Origin: JAJPHF01 sp035293805
GTDB taxonomy: Bacteria; Chloroflexota; UBA6077; JAJPHF01
Direction of reading: 5' to 3'
Length of the DNA stretch: 63,919 nucleotides
Assembly: GCA_035293805.1 (NCBI GenBank)
Contig: DATGMD010000012.1
Coordinates: 1 to 63,919 of the forward strand
Of the stretch, positions 32,073-40,139 are shown in pieces. Each line of letters starts with the position of its first letter. Positions within the stretch are counted from its first letter, which is position 1. The notes beneath the pieces were generated by a model. The model searched no databases, was not told the DNA's origin, and was given only the letters and a program-made list of their open reading frames with translations. Position numbers and translations under genes: made by a program.

Positions 32073-32651
32073 GTGGCTGCCCACTACTTTAGCGGGCGGG
32101 GGGTCCTCTTGCCCACACGACGCCGCGCGCGACCCCGCCGCACCATCTACGGCTCGCTGCTCAACCTCTGGCGCGTGCTTCAGCCGCCCGCGTGGCTGGA
32201 GGGCGCCATCCTCTGGTGGATCAACCCGCGCTACCTCATCGGCGTGGTAGGCCTCGTCTGGGACGACGGGGGCCGCCTGCTGCTGGCGCGCCACAGCTAC
32301 CTCCCGCCGCCGGGCTGGAACCTCCCCGGCGGCTGGCTGCGCGCCGGCGAGCGGCTGGAGGACGGCGTGCGGCGCGAGCTGCGCGAGGAGCTGAGCTTCG
32401 AGGTCGCGGTCGGCCCGCTCACCGCCTGGGCCGAGCTGTGGCCGCCACGCCACTACACTTTCGCCTTCGACTGCACGGTACGGGGCGGCGCCTTCTGCCC
32501 GAACGCCGAGGTCGTGGAGATCGCCTACTTCCCGCCCGACGAGGTGCGGCGCGTCATCTCGCCGCGCGTGCTGCCCCTCGTCGAGCCCGTCCTGCGCCGC
32601 CGCGCCGCGAGCCAGTTCCCGCCGGCCAACTCGGGCCGCGCTACCCCTTGA
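32073..32651 (+). CDS. Nudix hydrolase
   Basis: 192 residues. The Nudix box is complete within GGWLRAGERLEDGVRRELRE plus ELSFEV (G-x5-E-x7-R-E-x2-E-E pattern), near residues 86-110. A hydrophobic segment near 28-65 (IYGSLLNLWRVLQPPAWLEG, WWINPRYLIGVVGL) precedes it; a membrane-proximal helix at this place is common in a subgroup of Chloroflexota Nudix proteins. It should cleave a nucleoside-diphosphate-linked compound. The GTG start at 32073 is uncertain. The next gene is a MerR-type regulator with its own promoter. Confidence 0.85.
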   Translation: MAAHYFSGRGVLLPTRRRARPRRTIYGSLLNLWRVLQPPAWLEGAILWWINPRYLIGVVGLVWDDGGRLLLARHSYLPPPGWNLPGGWLRAGERLEDGVRRELREELSFEVAVGPLTAWAELWPPRHYTFAFDCTVRGGAFCPNAEVVEIAYFPPDEVRRVISPRVLPLVEPVLRRRAASQFPPANSGRATP

Positions 32652-32678
32652 CCCTCACGTAACGGCAGGCTCTATCCT
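32648..32678 (+). promoter_or_regulatory. MerR-type promoter with 19-bp spacer and operator dyad
   Basis: TTGACC (32648-32653), 19 nt, then TATCCT (32673-32678). The spacer holds the imperfect dyad CCTCACG-TAA-CGGCAGG. A 19-bp spacer with a dyad between the -35 and -10 boxes is the hallmark of promoters twisted open by MerR-family activators, and the next gene (32696) encodes one, so autoregulation is likely. Confidence 0.65.
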
Positions 32679-32695
32679 GGTCCGTGGAGGTGACC

Positions 32696-33478
32696 ATGGA
32701 CCGGCTGTACCGCGTGGGGGAGTTCGCCGCCCTGACCGGCGTGTCGATCCGGACGCTGCACCACTACGACCAGATCGGCTTGCTGCGCCCGTCCGCGCAC
32801 TCCGAGGCGGGCTACCGCTACTACTCGGAGGCGGACCTGCTCTGCTTGCAGCAGATCCTGACGTTGCGGTACCTGGGGTTCCCGCTGCAGCAGATCGGCA
32901 AGCTGCTGCGGCGGCCCGACTTCGACCTGGTCGCCTCCATGAACATCCAGCGCGGCGTGCTGCGGGACCGCATCGCCGAGCTAGAGCGCGTCCAGGCTGC
33001 CCTGGGCAAGCTCCTCGACCGCCGGCAGGCGACGGGCCGGTGGGACTGGGAGCTTGTCGTCAAGGCGTCGCAGACCGTGCGGGACGGCCTGGCGCAGAAG
33101 GGAGAACAACAGATGGCAAGCTACTACACCCCCGAGCAGATGAAGCAGTTCGAAGAGCTGGGCAAGCGCGTACCGGTCGAGGAGCGCGAGGCGATCGAGC
33201 GCGACTGGGCCGCGCTGCTCAGCGAGGTGCGGGCGAACCCCGACCTCGACCCGGCCAGCCCGCAAGCCCAGGAGCTGGGCGCGCGCTGGGACGCACTGCG
33301 GGAGCGCACGATGCGCCCCTACCAGCAGTTCGCGCCGGAGCTGTTGAAGGCTATCGGGGAGAATTACCGCCAGGGGCGCTTCGAGGGCCACATGCAGGCT
33401 CCCCAGCGCGCCGACGTCGCCTTCTTCGAGCGCGTCAAGGCGGCCCGCAAGGGGCAGGGCGAGTCCAGCGGCGCCTAA
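32696..33478 (+). CDS. MerR-family regulator with TipAS drug-binding domain
   Basis: 260 residues from ATG 32696 (GGAGGTGACC upstream). The N-terminal MerR winged helix is typical: YRVGEFAALTGVSIRTLHHY, DQIGLLRPS, GYRYYSEADLLCLQQI. A coiled coil (about 80-120) follows, then a TipAS-like helical domain with YYTPEQMKQFEELGKRVPVE, NPDLDPASPQAQELGARWDA and a C-terminal PEQ/FFERVKAAR region. TipAL-type proteins bind thiopeptides and other amphipathic drugs and turn on efflux or their own gene. Its own promoter has the diagnostic 19-bp spacer. No efflux gene is adjacent. Confidence 0.9.
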   Translation: MDRLYRVGEFAALTGVSIRTLHHYDQIGLLRPSAHSEAGYRYYSEADLLCLQQILTLRYLGFPLQQIGKLLRRPDFDLVASMNIQRGVLRDRIAELERVQAALGKLLDRRQATGRWDWELVVKASQTVRDGLAQKGEQQMASYYTPEQMKQFEELGKRVPVEEREAIERDWAALLSEVRANPDLDPASPQAQELGARWDALRERTMRPYQQFAPELLKAIGENYRQGRFEGHMQAPQRADVAFFERVKAARKGQGESSGA

Positions 33479-33778
33479 GCTGGTTTCCGGGGATGGTGTG
33501 TACCTGTGGCGTAACCATATCGAGACACTATCCTCGGCCAGATGCTTAGTCTAATCCCCCCGAGCCGGCGGCGCCGTCCCGGCGTCCGGGTCGCTCCCGG
33601 GCGCTGGGGCGGCGCCGCTTCGCGTCAGGACCGCTGGGCTCTATCGCATCCGTGCAGCCGGCCCGGCGCTTGACAGCACCCCCCGGCGCGCGTAAGGTCA
33701 TCTCTGGTCGGCCGGCGCCAGTAAGAGCGCCGCGGTCAGCCGAGACACGCGCCCCAGCGCCCGCGCGAGGAGGTCGTC
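33479..33778 (+). promoter_or_regulatory. Intergenic region with strong sigma-70 promoter
   Basis: A 300-nt gap. At its end TTGACA (33670-33675), a 17-nt spacer and TAAGGT (33693-33698) face the binding-protein gene at 33779; GAGGAGG just before the ATG is its ribosome site. I see nothing else in the gap. Confidence 0.6.
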
Positions 33779-34909
33779 ATGCTCCGCGTCGTGCCCCAGC
33801 CAGCGCCGCGCTGTGGCCCGGCGGCAACGCTCCATAAGCGAAAGGCCGTGGCCTCCGCGGCGGGGCCGCTCGTCGTCCTCGCCCTGCTGATCGCGGCGGC
33901 CTGCGCGCCCGCCAGCGCCCCGACAGGTGGAGCGCCCAAGCCAGCCGGAGGCGCGGCCCCGGCCAGCGCCCCGGCCGCACCGCCTGCCGCCTCCGCCGCG
34001 GCCGCGCTGCCGGCCACCATCACCGTCGGGCTCTTGCCCGGGTCGGCCTTCCAGTGGGCCACCTACGTCGCGCAGGACAAGGGCTTCTACGCGGCCCAGG
34101 GCATCACGCCCGACGTCGTCCAGATCGGCAGTCCCAACGAGGCCGCCCGCGCCGTGGTCTCGGGCTCCGTCCCCGTGGCCCACTACTCGGTCGACGCCGC
34201 GGTGCGCGCCATCGAGGGCGGCGGCAACCTGGTCGTGGTCGGCTCGGAGGTCAGCAACCCGGCGTTCAGTCTCATCACGCAGCCGGAGATCGCCGACTAC
34301 GCCGCCCTGCGCGGCAAGGCGATCGCGGTGAGCGCGCCCAAGGACGGCGCGGCGGTCGTGCTGCGGCTCATGCTGCGCACGAAGGGCCTGGGCGACGGCG
34401 ACTACGACTTCGCTTCGGTGGGCACGACGCCCAACCGCTACGCGGCGCTCAAGAGCCGTCAGGCCGACGCCGCGATCATGACCCAGCCCATCGACTTTGT
34501 GGCCATGAGCGAGGGCTTCCGGCTGCTCGGCCGCTCGACCGACGTGCTCCACGACTTCATGTACATGAACGTCTCGGCCAACCGCGACTGGGCGCGCGAC
34601 CATCGGTCGGAGCTGGTGCGCTACCTGCGCGGGCTGGGCAACGCGATCGATTGGCTCTACGACCCGGCCAACAAGGACGCCGCCATCGACGTCCTGATGG
34701 AGCGCACCAAGGCGGACCGCGACGCCGTGGCGAAGACGTATACCGTCTTCGTCGAGGAGGGCAAGGTGCTGCCGCGCCACGCCGAGGCGTCCCTGCCGGG
34801 CCTACAGACGTTCCTCCAGGCGATGATCGAGCTGGGCGACCTGCCCGGGCCGACGGCCGATCCGCTGCGCTACGTCGATCCCAGCTTCGTGGCCGAGGCC
34901 AAGAGCTAG
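33779..34909 (+). CDS. ABC-type solute-binding lipoprotein (NMT1/SsuA-like)
   Basis: 376 residues. An N-terminal basic stretch leads to a hydrophobic core and lipobox (IAAAC, C42), followed by an Ala/Pro/Gly spacer of about 30 residues. The mature part has the NMT1 fold: ITVGLLPGSAFQWATYVAQD, KGFYAAQGITPDVVQIGSPN, ALRGKAIAVSAPKDGAAVVL, and RYAALKSRQADAAIMTQPID. GAGGAGGTCGTC precedes the ATG. A sigma-70 promoter lies at 33670. The next gene (34938) is a maleate-isomerase-like protein on the same strand, 28 nt away with its own ribosome site, so the solute may be a dicarboxylic or aryl acid. It is similar to the 36863-37942 protein. Confidence 0.9.
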   Translation: MLRVVPQPAPRCGPAATLHKRKAVASAAGPLVVLALLIAAACAPASAPTGGAPKPAGGAAPASAPAAPPAASAAAALPATITVGLLPGSAFQWATYVAQDKGFYAAQGITPDVVQIGSPNEAARAVVSGSVPVAHYSVDAAVRAIEGGGNLVVVGSEVSNPAFSLITQPEIADYAALRGKAIAVSAPKDGAAVVLRLMLRTKGLGDGDYDFASVGTTPNRYAALKSRQADAAIMTQPIDFVAMSEGFRLLGRSTDVLHDFMYMNVSANRDWARDHRSELVRYLRGLGNAIDWLYDPANKDAAIDVLMERTKADRDAVAKTYTVFVEEGKVLPRHAEASLPGLQTFLQAMIELGDLPGPTADPLRYVDPSFVAEAKS

Positions 34910-34937
34910 CCGCGCGTAGCCCACGAGGAGGTCAGCC

Positions 34938-35714
34938 ATGTACGCTGCTTGGCGGGCGCGAATCGGGCTCATCAAGCCGACGCATCGCGGCAAGTCATTC
35001 GCCTTCTGGTACAAGCACGCGCCGGACGGCGTGGAGATCGTGCCGACGTTCATCGGCTTCCGCAGCGGCGAGCGGCAGAGCTTTACGAGCGGCTTCCAGC
35101 GCGCCGAGGCGCTAGCCGCCGACCTCCAGGCCGTCGGCTGCACGATTATCTCCGTCAGCGGCACGCCGCCATTCCTGCTGAAGGGCCTCGATTTCGAGCG
35201 CCAGTGGGCGCGCGACCTGTCGGCCAAGGTCGGCCTGCCGGTGGTCACGCCGATGGAGCCGCACGCGATCGCGCTGGAGGCGATGGGCCTGCGCCGCGTG
35301 GCGCTCGCCACCTACTACAAGGACGAGCTGAACCACGCGATCGTCGACTACTTCGCGCGCTTCGGCATCGAGTCGGCGCTGCTGCCGGGCTTCAGCGCCA
35401 CCGGCCAGGACGAGGCGCTCTACGCCACGCCGCTGCTCGCGCTCGACGAGGTCGCCTGGACCGACGTGTACCGCCACTGCAAGCAAGGATTACAGCGGCT
35501 CGGGCGCTCGGTGGACGCCATCTACATCAACGGCGGCGGCTGGGACGCCGCGCCGGCGGTGGACCTGCTGGAGCGCGACCTGAACGTGAAGGTCGTCTGG
35601 GCGCTGGCGGCCGAGATGTGGCTCACCTACCACAAGCTCGCCATCGCCAACCCGGTGCCCGACTGCGGCAGCCTCCTCCGCGACGACTACCGCCCCGACC
35701 CCCGCTACCTGTAA
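34938..35714 (+). CDS. Asp/Glu racemase-superfamily protein lacking both catalytic Cys (maleate isomerase/arylmalonate decarboxylase-like)
   Basis: 258 residues; GAGGAGGTCAGCC precedes the ATG. Overall it follows the maleate cis-trans isomerase/arylmalonate decarboxylase group: MYAAWRARIGLIKPTHRGKS, ISVSGTPPFLLKG, PVVTPMEPHAIALEAMGLRR and the C-terminal VDAIYINGGGWDAA. Racemases of the superfamily use two cysteines and the decarboxylase keeps only the second. Here the first position is S74/G75 and the second is G199, so both are absent (compare C189 in the paralogue at 36091). The activity is thus unclear: a different chemistry or a binding role. It is likely co-transcribed with the binding protein before it. 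Confidence 0.8.
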   Translation: MYAAWRARIGLIKPTHRGKSFAFWYKHAPDGVEIVPTFIGFRSGERQSFTSGFQRAEALAADLQAVGCTIISVSGTPPFLLKGLDFERQWARDLSAKVGLPVVTPMEPHAIALEAMGLRRVALATYYKDELNHAIVDYFARFGIESALLPGFSATGQDEALYATPLLALDEVAWTDVYRHCKQGLQRLGRSVDAIYINGGGWDAAPAVDLLERDLNVKVVWALAAEMWLTYHKLAIANPVPDCGSLLRDDYRPDPRYL

Positions 35715-35768
35715 CCGACTGCAGTGCGGGAGCGCCGCTCGCTCGTCGGCAGCCGCCGCGTTCGTCAC

Positions 35769-35802
35769 GGGCCGCGGTGAGGAAGCGATCTCACCGCGGC
35801 CC
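35769..35802. terminator. Bidirectional hairpin terminator
   Basis: GGGCCGCGGTGAG (35769-35781) and CTCACCGCGGCCC (35790-35802) form a perfect 13-bp stem with an 8-nt loop between convergent genes ending at 35714 and 35819. Confidence 0.7.
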
Positions 35803-35818
35803 TGCGGGCTTGACCACG

Positions 35819-35956
35819 CTACTTGCAGGTGCAGGCGCCGCCGCTCGCGCAGCCCTGGCAGCAATACGTCTGCCCGTTCTGGGTCACGCCTTGCCCGCCG
35901 TTGCCCTTCCACTGGTTCCGCGGCATGCCGCAGCTAACACAGTTCTGCTGGGCCAT
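35819..35956 (-). CDS. Small metallothionein-like cysteine-rich protein
   Basis: 45 residues from ATG at 35956, with GGAGGTG 5 nt upstream, which makes translation convincing. The sequence begins MAQQNCVSCGMPRNQWKGNG and ends in a YCCQGCASGGACTCK cluster, giving eight cysteines (CxxC, CC, xxC, CxC). This resembles prokaryotic metallothionein (SmtA/BmtA-type) or a small zinc-sequestering protein. It is too short for most gene finders. It probably binds Zn or Cu in the cytoplasm. It is isolated between two catabolic genes. Confidence 0.75.
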   Translation of the reverse strand: MAQQNCVSCGMPRNQWKGNGGQGVTQNGQTYCCQGCASGGACTCK

Positions 35957-36090
35957 CAGGACACCTCCACTATGCCTTCGGCCGTGTCGCAACGCGCGCC
36001 GGATCGGCGGTGTCGCAGGGGCTGTGCCAGGCGCCGGACGGCGCGCGGCTGCGCCCGGCCCGCGAGAAGGCAGACCGAGGCGCGCCCGGA

Positions 36091-36852
36091 TCAGACGGAC
36101 GCGAGCGCGGGCGCGGGCTGCGCGTCGTGCGCCAGGCTGGCGAGCAACGATCCGTACCCGGTGATACGGTCGCGGATGCGCAGGCGGCGCAGCGCCCCGT
36201 AGATGACCGACTGGCTGCTCGACGTGACGGGCACGCCCAGGTCCTGCTCCAGCCGCTCTAGCACCACCAGCGTCGGCCAGCGCGGACAGGTCAGGTGGAC
36301 GGCGTCCACGGCGCCGCCCGCGCGCTCGAATACCTCGCGCGCCACGCGGTAGGCGGCGTGCGGCGGCAGCTTCGCCAGCTCGATGTTGCGCTCGACGTCG
36401 AGCGTGTGGCTGGCCACCACCTCGATGCCCTGCGCCTCGAAGTAGGCCGCCCACTTATCCGTGATCGCGCACGGGTACGGGGCGCCGAGTGCGATACGCC
36501 GCGCGCCCACCGCCTGCACCGCCTCGACCTCGGCGCGGATGTGCAGGAACACCGGCATGGTGGCGACGCGCTGCGCCGCCGCCAGCAGCCGCTCCTCGGT
36601 GCCCGGCGGCCCGGAGAGGATCGGCGGGCTGCCGCCCAGCACGACGACGTCGCACTCCTCGTAGACCATCTCGTTTACCGCCGCCTCGTAGCGATCGAGG
36701 ATCGCGGTCAGCTGGTCCGCGACCACGCGCTGCACGCCGAGCGCCGCCGGCACGACGACCAGCCCCTCCGGCGCGGCCTTGTAGAACTCGTAGATCAGCG
36801 TGTCCCCGCGCGACGGGTTCACCATCCCAACGCGCCCGCGCCATCCGTACAT
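36091..36852 (-). CDS. Arylmalonate decarboxylase/maleate isomerase-like protein (single Cys)
   Basis: 253 residues from ATG at 36852 (GGGGAGATAGC upstream). It is a paralogue of the 34938 product: WRGRVGMVNPSRGDTLIYEF, VVVLGGSPPILSGPPG, VDAVHLTCPRWPTLVVLERL. It has Gly at the first catalytic position (G73/G74) and Cys at the second (C189), the same arrangement as bacterial arylmalonate decarboxylase (Gly74/Cys188), in contrast to two-Cys racemases and maleate isomerase. Enantioselective decarboxylation of an arylmalonate-like acid is therefore a reasonable, testable guess. It lies 10 nt downstream of a binding-protein gene in a leftward operon. Confidence 0.85.
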   Translation of the reverse strand: MYGWRGRVGMVNPSRGDTLIYEFYKAAPEGLVVVPAALGVQRVVADQLTAILDRYEAAVNEMVYEECDVVVLGGSPPILSGPPGTEERLLAAAQRVATMPVFLHIRAEVEAVQAVGARRIALGAPYPCAITDKWAAYFEAQGIEVVASHTLDVERNIELAKLPPHAAYRVAREVFERAGGAVDAVHLTCPRWPTLVVLERLEQDLGVPVTSSSQSVIYGALRRLRIRDRITGYGSLLASLAHDAQPAPALASV

Positions 36853-36862
36853 GCTATCTCCC

Positions 36863-37942
36863 CTACTGGTCGAGCTGCGCCAGCGCCTTGCGCGTGTAGC
36901 TCTGGTCGGTCACGTCCTGCACGGTGGGGTAGGGCGGGTCCAGGTCGCCCACCGCGGCCGCCTGGTTGATGACCCACTCCAGGCCCTTCTCGTTGACCAG
37001 GCCATCTTTGGGCCAGGCCGTCACCCGCGTGTGCTCGTCCAGCGCCATCTCGGCGAACCGGCGCTCGACCCCCGTGTTGTCGATGGCGAGCTGGATGGCC
37101 GCCTCGCGGTTCGCCGGATCGTACGTCCAGCGAATGCCGCGGATGATCGCCTTCAGGTAGCCGACCAGCGCCGCCTCGTTCTGCCGCGCCCAGTCGGCGT
37201 TCACGCTCGTGGCCGCGTGGACGTACTCCGGCACGTAGTCGTACACGTTGGCGAGATTCGGGAACCCCGCGTCGAGCGCGGCGTAGTTGAAGGGATCGAG
37301 CAGCGTCACCGCGTCGATGGCACCGGAGAAGAGGGCGTTGTAGCGCTCCGGCGTGCCGCCGATGCGCACGAACTGGTAGTCGTCGTTCTCGCGCATGCCC
37401 TTGGCCGCCATCACCTCGCGGATGAGCAGGCTGTCGCCGGTGCTGGTGCCCGCCACGCCGATCTTCCGGCCCCGCAGGTCGTCGAGCGTGTGCAAGCCCT
37501 TCAGGCCGATCATGTTGTACATCGCCCGGTTCACGAAGCCGCCGACGACCACGAGGTTCGCGCCCTTCTGGCGGGTGAGGATGGCGTTGCCGGGCGACGT
37601 GGTAGCGATGTCCATGTTGCCGCTCACCAGGGCGGCGATGATCGTCGTGCTCGCGCTCGTGTACGTCGCCTCGACGTTCAAGCCCTCGGCCGCGAAGTAG
37701 CCCTGCGTCTCCGCGGCCCACTGGGGCACCTGGGTGAACGTCTTGTTTGCCAGCCCAAGCTGCAGCGTGCGCGGCGGGCTGGCCGGCGGAGCGGGCGCCG
37801 CCGTGTCCGCGCGCGCGGCAGGAGCATCGGGCGCGGCCGGGGCGGTGGCGCGCGGTACTGGCGCCGCGCAGCCGACCGCGAGCGCCACCAGGATACCGAC
37901 GCCCACCGCAAGCCCGTGCCCCCGGGACCCCATGGCAATCAT
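36863..37942 (-). CDS. ABC-type solute-binding lipoprotein (NMT1/SsuA-like)
   Basis: 359 residues from ATG at 37942. The lipobox is AVGC (C25), followed by an Ala/Pro spacer. The fold markers are LQLGLANKTFTQVPQWAAET, QGYFAAEGLNVEATYTSAST, LVSGNMDIATTSPGNAILTR, LDDLRGRKIGVAGTSTGDSL and RYNALFSGAIDAVTLLDPFN. It is closest in this window to the 33779 product, and both sit next to a racemase-superfamily gene, so the two sets look like a duplicated pair (binding protein plus enzyme). No permease or ATPase is near. Confidence 0.9.
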   Translation of the reverse strand: MIAMGSRGHGLAVGVGILVALAVGCAAPVPRATAPAAPDAPAARADTAAPAPPASPPRTLQLGLANKTFTQVPQWAAETQGYFAAEGLNVEATYTSASTTIIAALVSGNMDIATTSPGNAILTRQKGANLVVVGGFVNRAMYNMIGLKGLHTLDDLRGRKIGVAGTSTGDSLLIREVMAAKGMRENDDYQFVRIGGTPERYNALFSGAIDAVTLLDPFNYAALDAGFPNLANVYDYVPEYVHAATSVNADWARQNEAALVGYLKAIIRGIRWTYDPANREAAIQLAIDNTGVERRFAEMALDEHTRVTAWPKDGLVNEKGLEWVINQAAAVGDLDPPYPTVQDVTDQSYTRKALAQLDQ

Positions 37943-38001
37943 CGCCGCCCCCTTGCCCCTGGCGCCGGCGGCCGAGCGCGGCCGCGCTCGGCCGCCGCGG
38001 C

Positions 38002-38319
38002 TCACCACTCCAGCTTGACGCAGAGGTCGCCGTCGCGCTGCTCGACGGGCAGCACGGCGAGCGCCGGGCCGTGCTCGGGCGCCACGCACCGCCCCGTGCG
38101 CAGGTCGAAGCAGTAGTTGTGGCCGTCGCAGCGCAGCTCGGTGCCGTTGATGTCGGCTAGCTCTAGCTCGGCGCCCTCGTGGGGGCAGAGGCTGCTGAAG
38201 GCGAAGTACTCGCCGTCTATGTTGGCGATCAGCACGGAACGGCCGCCCAGGTCGGCCCGCTTGCGCTCGCCGGGCGCGATCTCGCCCACGCGCGCCACCG
38301 GGATGTACGCTACACCCAT
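38002..38319 (-). CDS. Rieske-type ferredoxin
   Basis: 105 residues, one Rieske domain. The [2Fe-2S] ligands are C-x-H (CPHEGAEL) and C-x2-H (CDGHNYCFD), 19 or so residues apart, as in biphenyl- or toluene-dioxygenase ferredoxins and NirD. It should carry electrons in the cytoplasm to a Rieske oxygenase. No reductase is adjacent. It overlaps no gene; the amidohydrolase stop is 4 nt from its start, so the two are in one leftward operon. It may serve the Rieske oxygenases at 56-64 kb. Confidence 0.85.
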   Translation of the reverse strand: MGVAYIPVARVGEIAPGERKRADLGGRSVLIANIDGEYFAFSSLCPHEGAELELADINGTELRCDGHNYCFDLRTGRCVAPEHGPALAVLPVEQRDGDLCVKLEW

Positions 38320-38322
38320 CGT

Positions 38323-40020
38323 CTACACCGCCGCCGCGACCGGCTTGTACGCCGAGCCGCGCAACACCTGGCCGGGCAGCGCGCCGCTCAGCTTGCCGTC
38401 CTCGGATACGACCTGGCCGTTCACGATGGTGTAGTGCATGCCGTCCGCGCGCTGGATGAGGCGGCGGGTGTCGGCCGGGTAGTCCTGCACCCACTCGGCC
38501 TCGTGCGGCCGCACCGTCTCGGGATCGAAGATGGCGAAGTCGGCGGCGTAGCCGGGCCGCACCAGCCCGCGGTCCTCGATGCCGTAGATCGCCGCCACCT
38601 GGAAGGTCAGCTTGTGTACCGCCTGCTCCAGCGGCATAATCTGGCGCTCGCGCACCCAGTAGCCGAGGAACGTCGTGCTGTAGCCGAACTCGACGCCGAA
38701 CTGCACGTGCGCGCCCGCGTCGGACACGCCGGGCAGCACGTAGGGGCTCTGGAGAATCTGGCCGACGACCTCGGGATCGCCGCCCGTGTTGGCGCTAGCG
38801 AAGACGGTCTTGAGGTCCTCCTCGACCGAGAGCAGCAGGAACGCGTCGATCGGGTCCTGACCGCGCATCGCCGCCATCTCGGCCAGGCTCTTGCCCACGT
38901 AGACCTGGTTCTCCGGCTTCGCCACCTCGACGATCTTCACCAGGTCCCAGCGGCGGTGGAAGCTGGCCTTCGGCGTGCCGTTCATCTCGGCGCGCAGCTT
39001 CTCCCGCGTCTCGGGGTCCGCGAACGCCTGCTTGCGGACCACCTCCGGGAGAAACATCATCGTCTTCCAGGTCGGGAACTCGTCGAACGCCTGCGCGTTT
39101 TGCAGGCTGAAGCGGCGCAGCAGCGGCACGGTGCTGGCGAGGCCGAAGGCGCGGTAGCCGTCGCGGAAGGTGGGGGCGATGCCGTCGAGCTGGTCGCGCC
39201 ACAGGTTCGGCGCGGCCCAGCGGTGCTGCACGCTCTGCCACAAGACCGGGCGGCCGCTGCGTCGCGCGAGCTGGTCGTACCAGGCGAGGTGCTCCAGCTT
39301 GGTCAGCCCGACGACCGTCTCGACCACGCCCGTGTTCAGCTCCGCGAGGACGTCGCAGAGCGCGTACAACTCGGCATCGTCGGCCAGGCGGCTGGCGACC
39401 GGCTTGCCGTCCTCGCGCATGTGCCGTTCGTTGCGGTTGGTGGAGAGGCCGAAGGCCCCGCCCTCCAGCGCCTCGCGCACCAGCCGCTGCATCTGCGCCA
39501 CTTCGTCGGCTGTGGCGGTGCGCTCGACCGACTCCTCGCCCAGCACGTACTGGCGCACGGCGATGTGGCCGACCAGCCCGGCGACGTTGATGCCGACCCG
39601 GCCCTCCAGCGCGTCCAGGTACTCGCCATAGGTGTGCCAGCGCCAGGGCACGCCGACCTCCAGCGCGATGCGCGGGATGGCCTCGACGCGCACGAAGCTC
39701 TTCACGATGTTGTCGCGGTCGGACTCCTTCGCCGGGGCGAGGGTGAGGCCGCAGTTGCCCATCACGACCGTGGTCACGCCGTGCCACGGCTCGGCGGTGC
39801 CGTACGGGTCCCAGAGCACCTGCGCGTCGAGGTGGGTGTGGTGGTCGATGAAGCCGGGCGCGACCACCAGCCCGTCGGCGTCGATGGTGCGCGCCGCGGT
39901 GCCGCGCAGGCGGCCGATCTCGGCGATCTTGCCGTCGCGCACGCCCACGTCGGCCTGGTAGCCCGGCAGCCCGGAGCCGTCGACGACGCGGCCCCCCTTG
40001 ATGAGCAGATCGTAGTCCAT
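38323..40020 (-). CDS. Amidohydrolase, N-acyl-D-amino-acid deacylase type
   Basis: 565 residues. The sequence MDYDLLIKGGRVVDGSGLPG at the start and VVAPGFIDHHTHLDAQVLWD (metal H61-x-H63) are the D-aminoacylase/dihydroorotase-superfamily signature; later GVTTVVMGNCGLTLAPAKES and, near the end, GVSDAGAHVQFG supply the conserved Cys region and Asp/His ligands. D-aminoacylases release D-amino acids or act on N-acyl compounds. Many members of this family in environmental genomes have unknown substrates. It is followed downstream by the Rieske ferredoxin and the binding-protein and racemase-family genes, all leftward. Confidence 0.88.
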   Translation of the reverse strand: MDYDLLIKGGRVVDGSGLPGYQADVGVRDGKIAEIGRLRGTAARTIDADGLVVAPGFIDHHTHLDAQVLWDPYGTAEPWHGVTTVVMGNCGLTLAPAKESDRDNIVKSFVRVEAIPRIALEVGVPWRWHTYGEYLDALEGRVGINVAGLVGHIAVRQYVLGEESVERTATADEVAQMQRLVREALEGGAFGLSTNRNERHMREDGKPVASRLADDAELYALCDVLAELNTGVVETVVGLTKLEHLAWYDQLARRSGRPVLWQSVQHRWAAPNLWRDQLDGIAPTFRDGYRAFGLASTVPLLRRFSLQNAQAFDEFPTWKTMMFLPEVVRKQAFADPETREKLRAEMNGTPKASFHRRWDLVKIVEVAKPENQVYVGKSLAEMAAMRGQDPIDAFLLLSVEEDLKTVFASANTGGDPEVVGQILQSPYVLPGVSDAGAHVQFGVEFGYSTTFLGYWVRERQIMPLEQAVHKLTFQVAAIYGIEDRGLVRPGYAADFAIFDPETVRPHEAEWVQDYPADTRRLIQRADGMHYTIVNGQVVSEDGKLSGALPGQVLRGSAYKPVAAAV

Positions 40021-40127
40021 GCTCTCGCGCCTCCTCGCCTGCCGCTACGCGCATTCTCGACCCGGTACTCGGATGATACGCGCGCCCACGGCACCCGTCA
40101 ACGCGGTCCCGGCCGCGCGGCGTGGTC

Positions 40128-40133
40128 TACAAT
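40128..40133 (+). promoter_or_regulatory. -10 box of a probable leaderless gene
   Basis: TACAAT (40128-40133) lies 6 nt before the ATG at 40140, so transcription would start at or next to the A of the start codon. There is no ribosome site. A clear -35 is not visible. Confidence 0.45.
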
Positions 40134-40139
40134 GAGGCT

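Noticed and set aside
40122..40139. GTG 40122 as start of the YjbQ-like gene
   Set aside because: It lies inside the promoter; TACAAT at 40128-40133 would be within the coding sequence.
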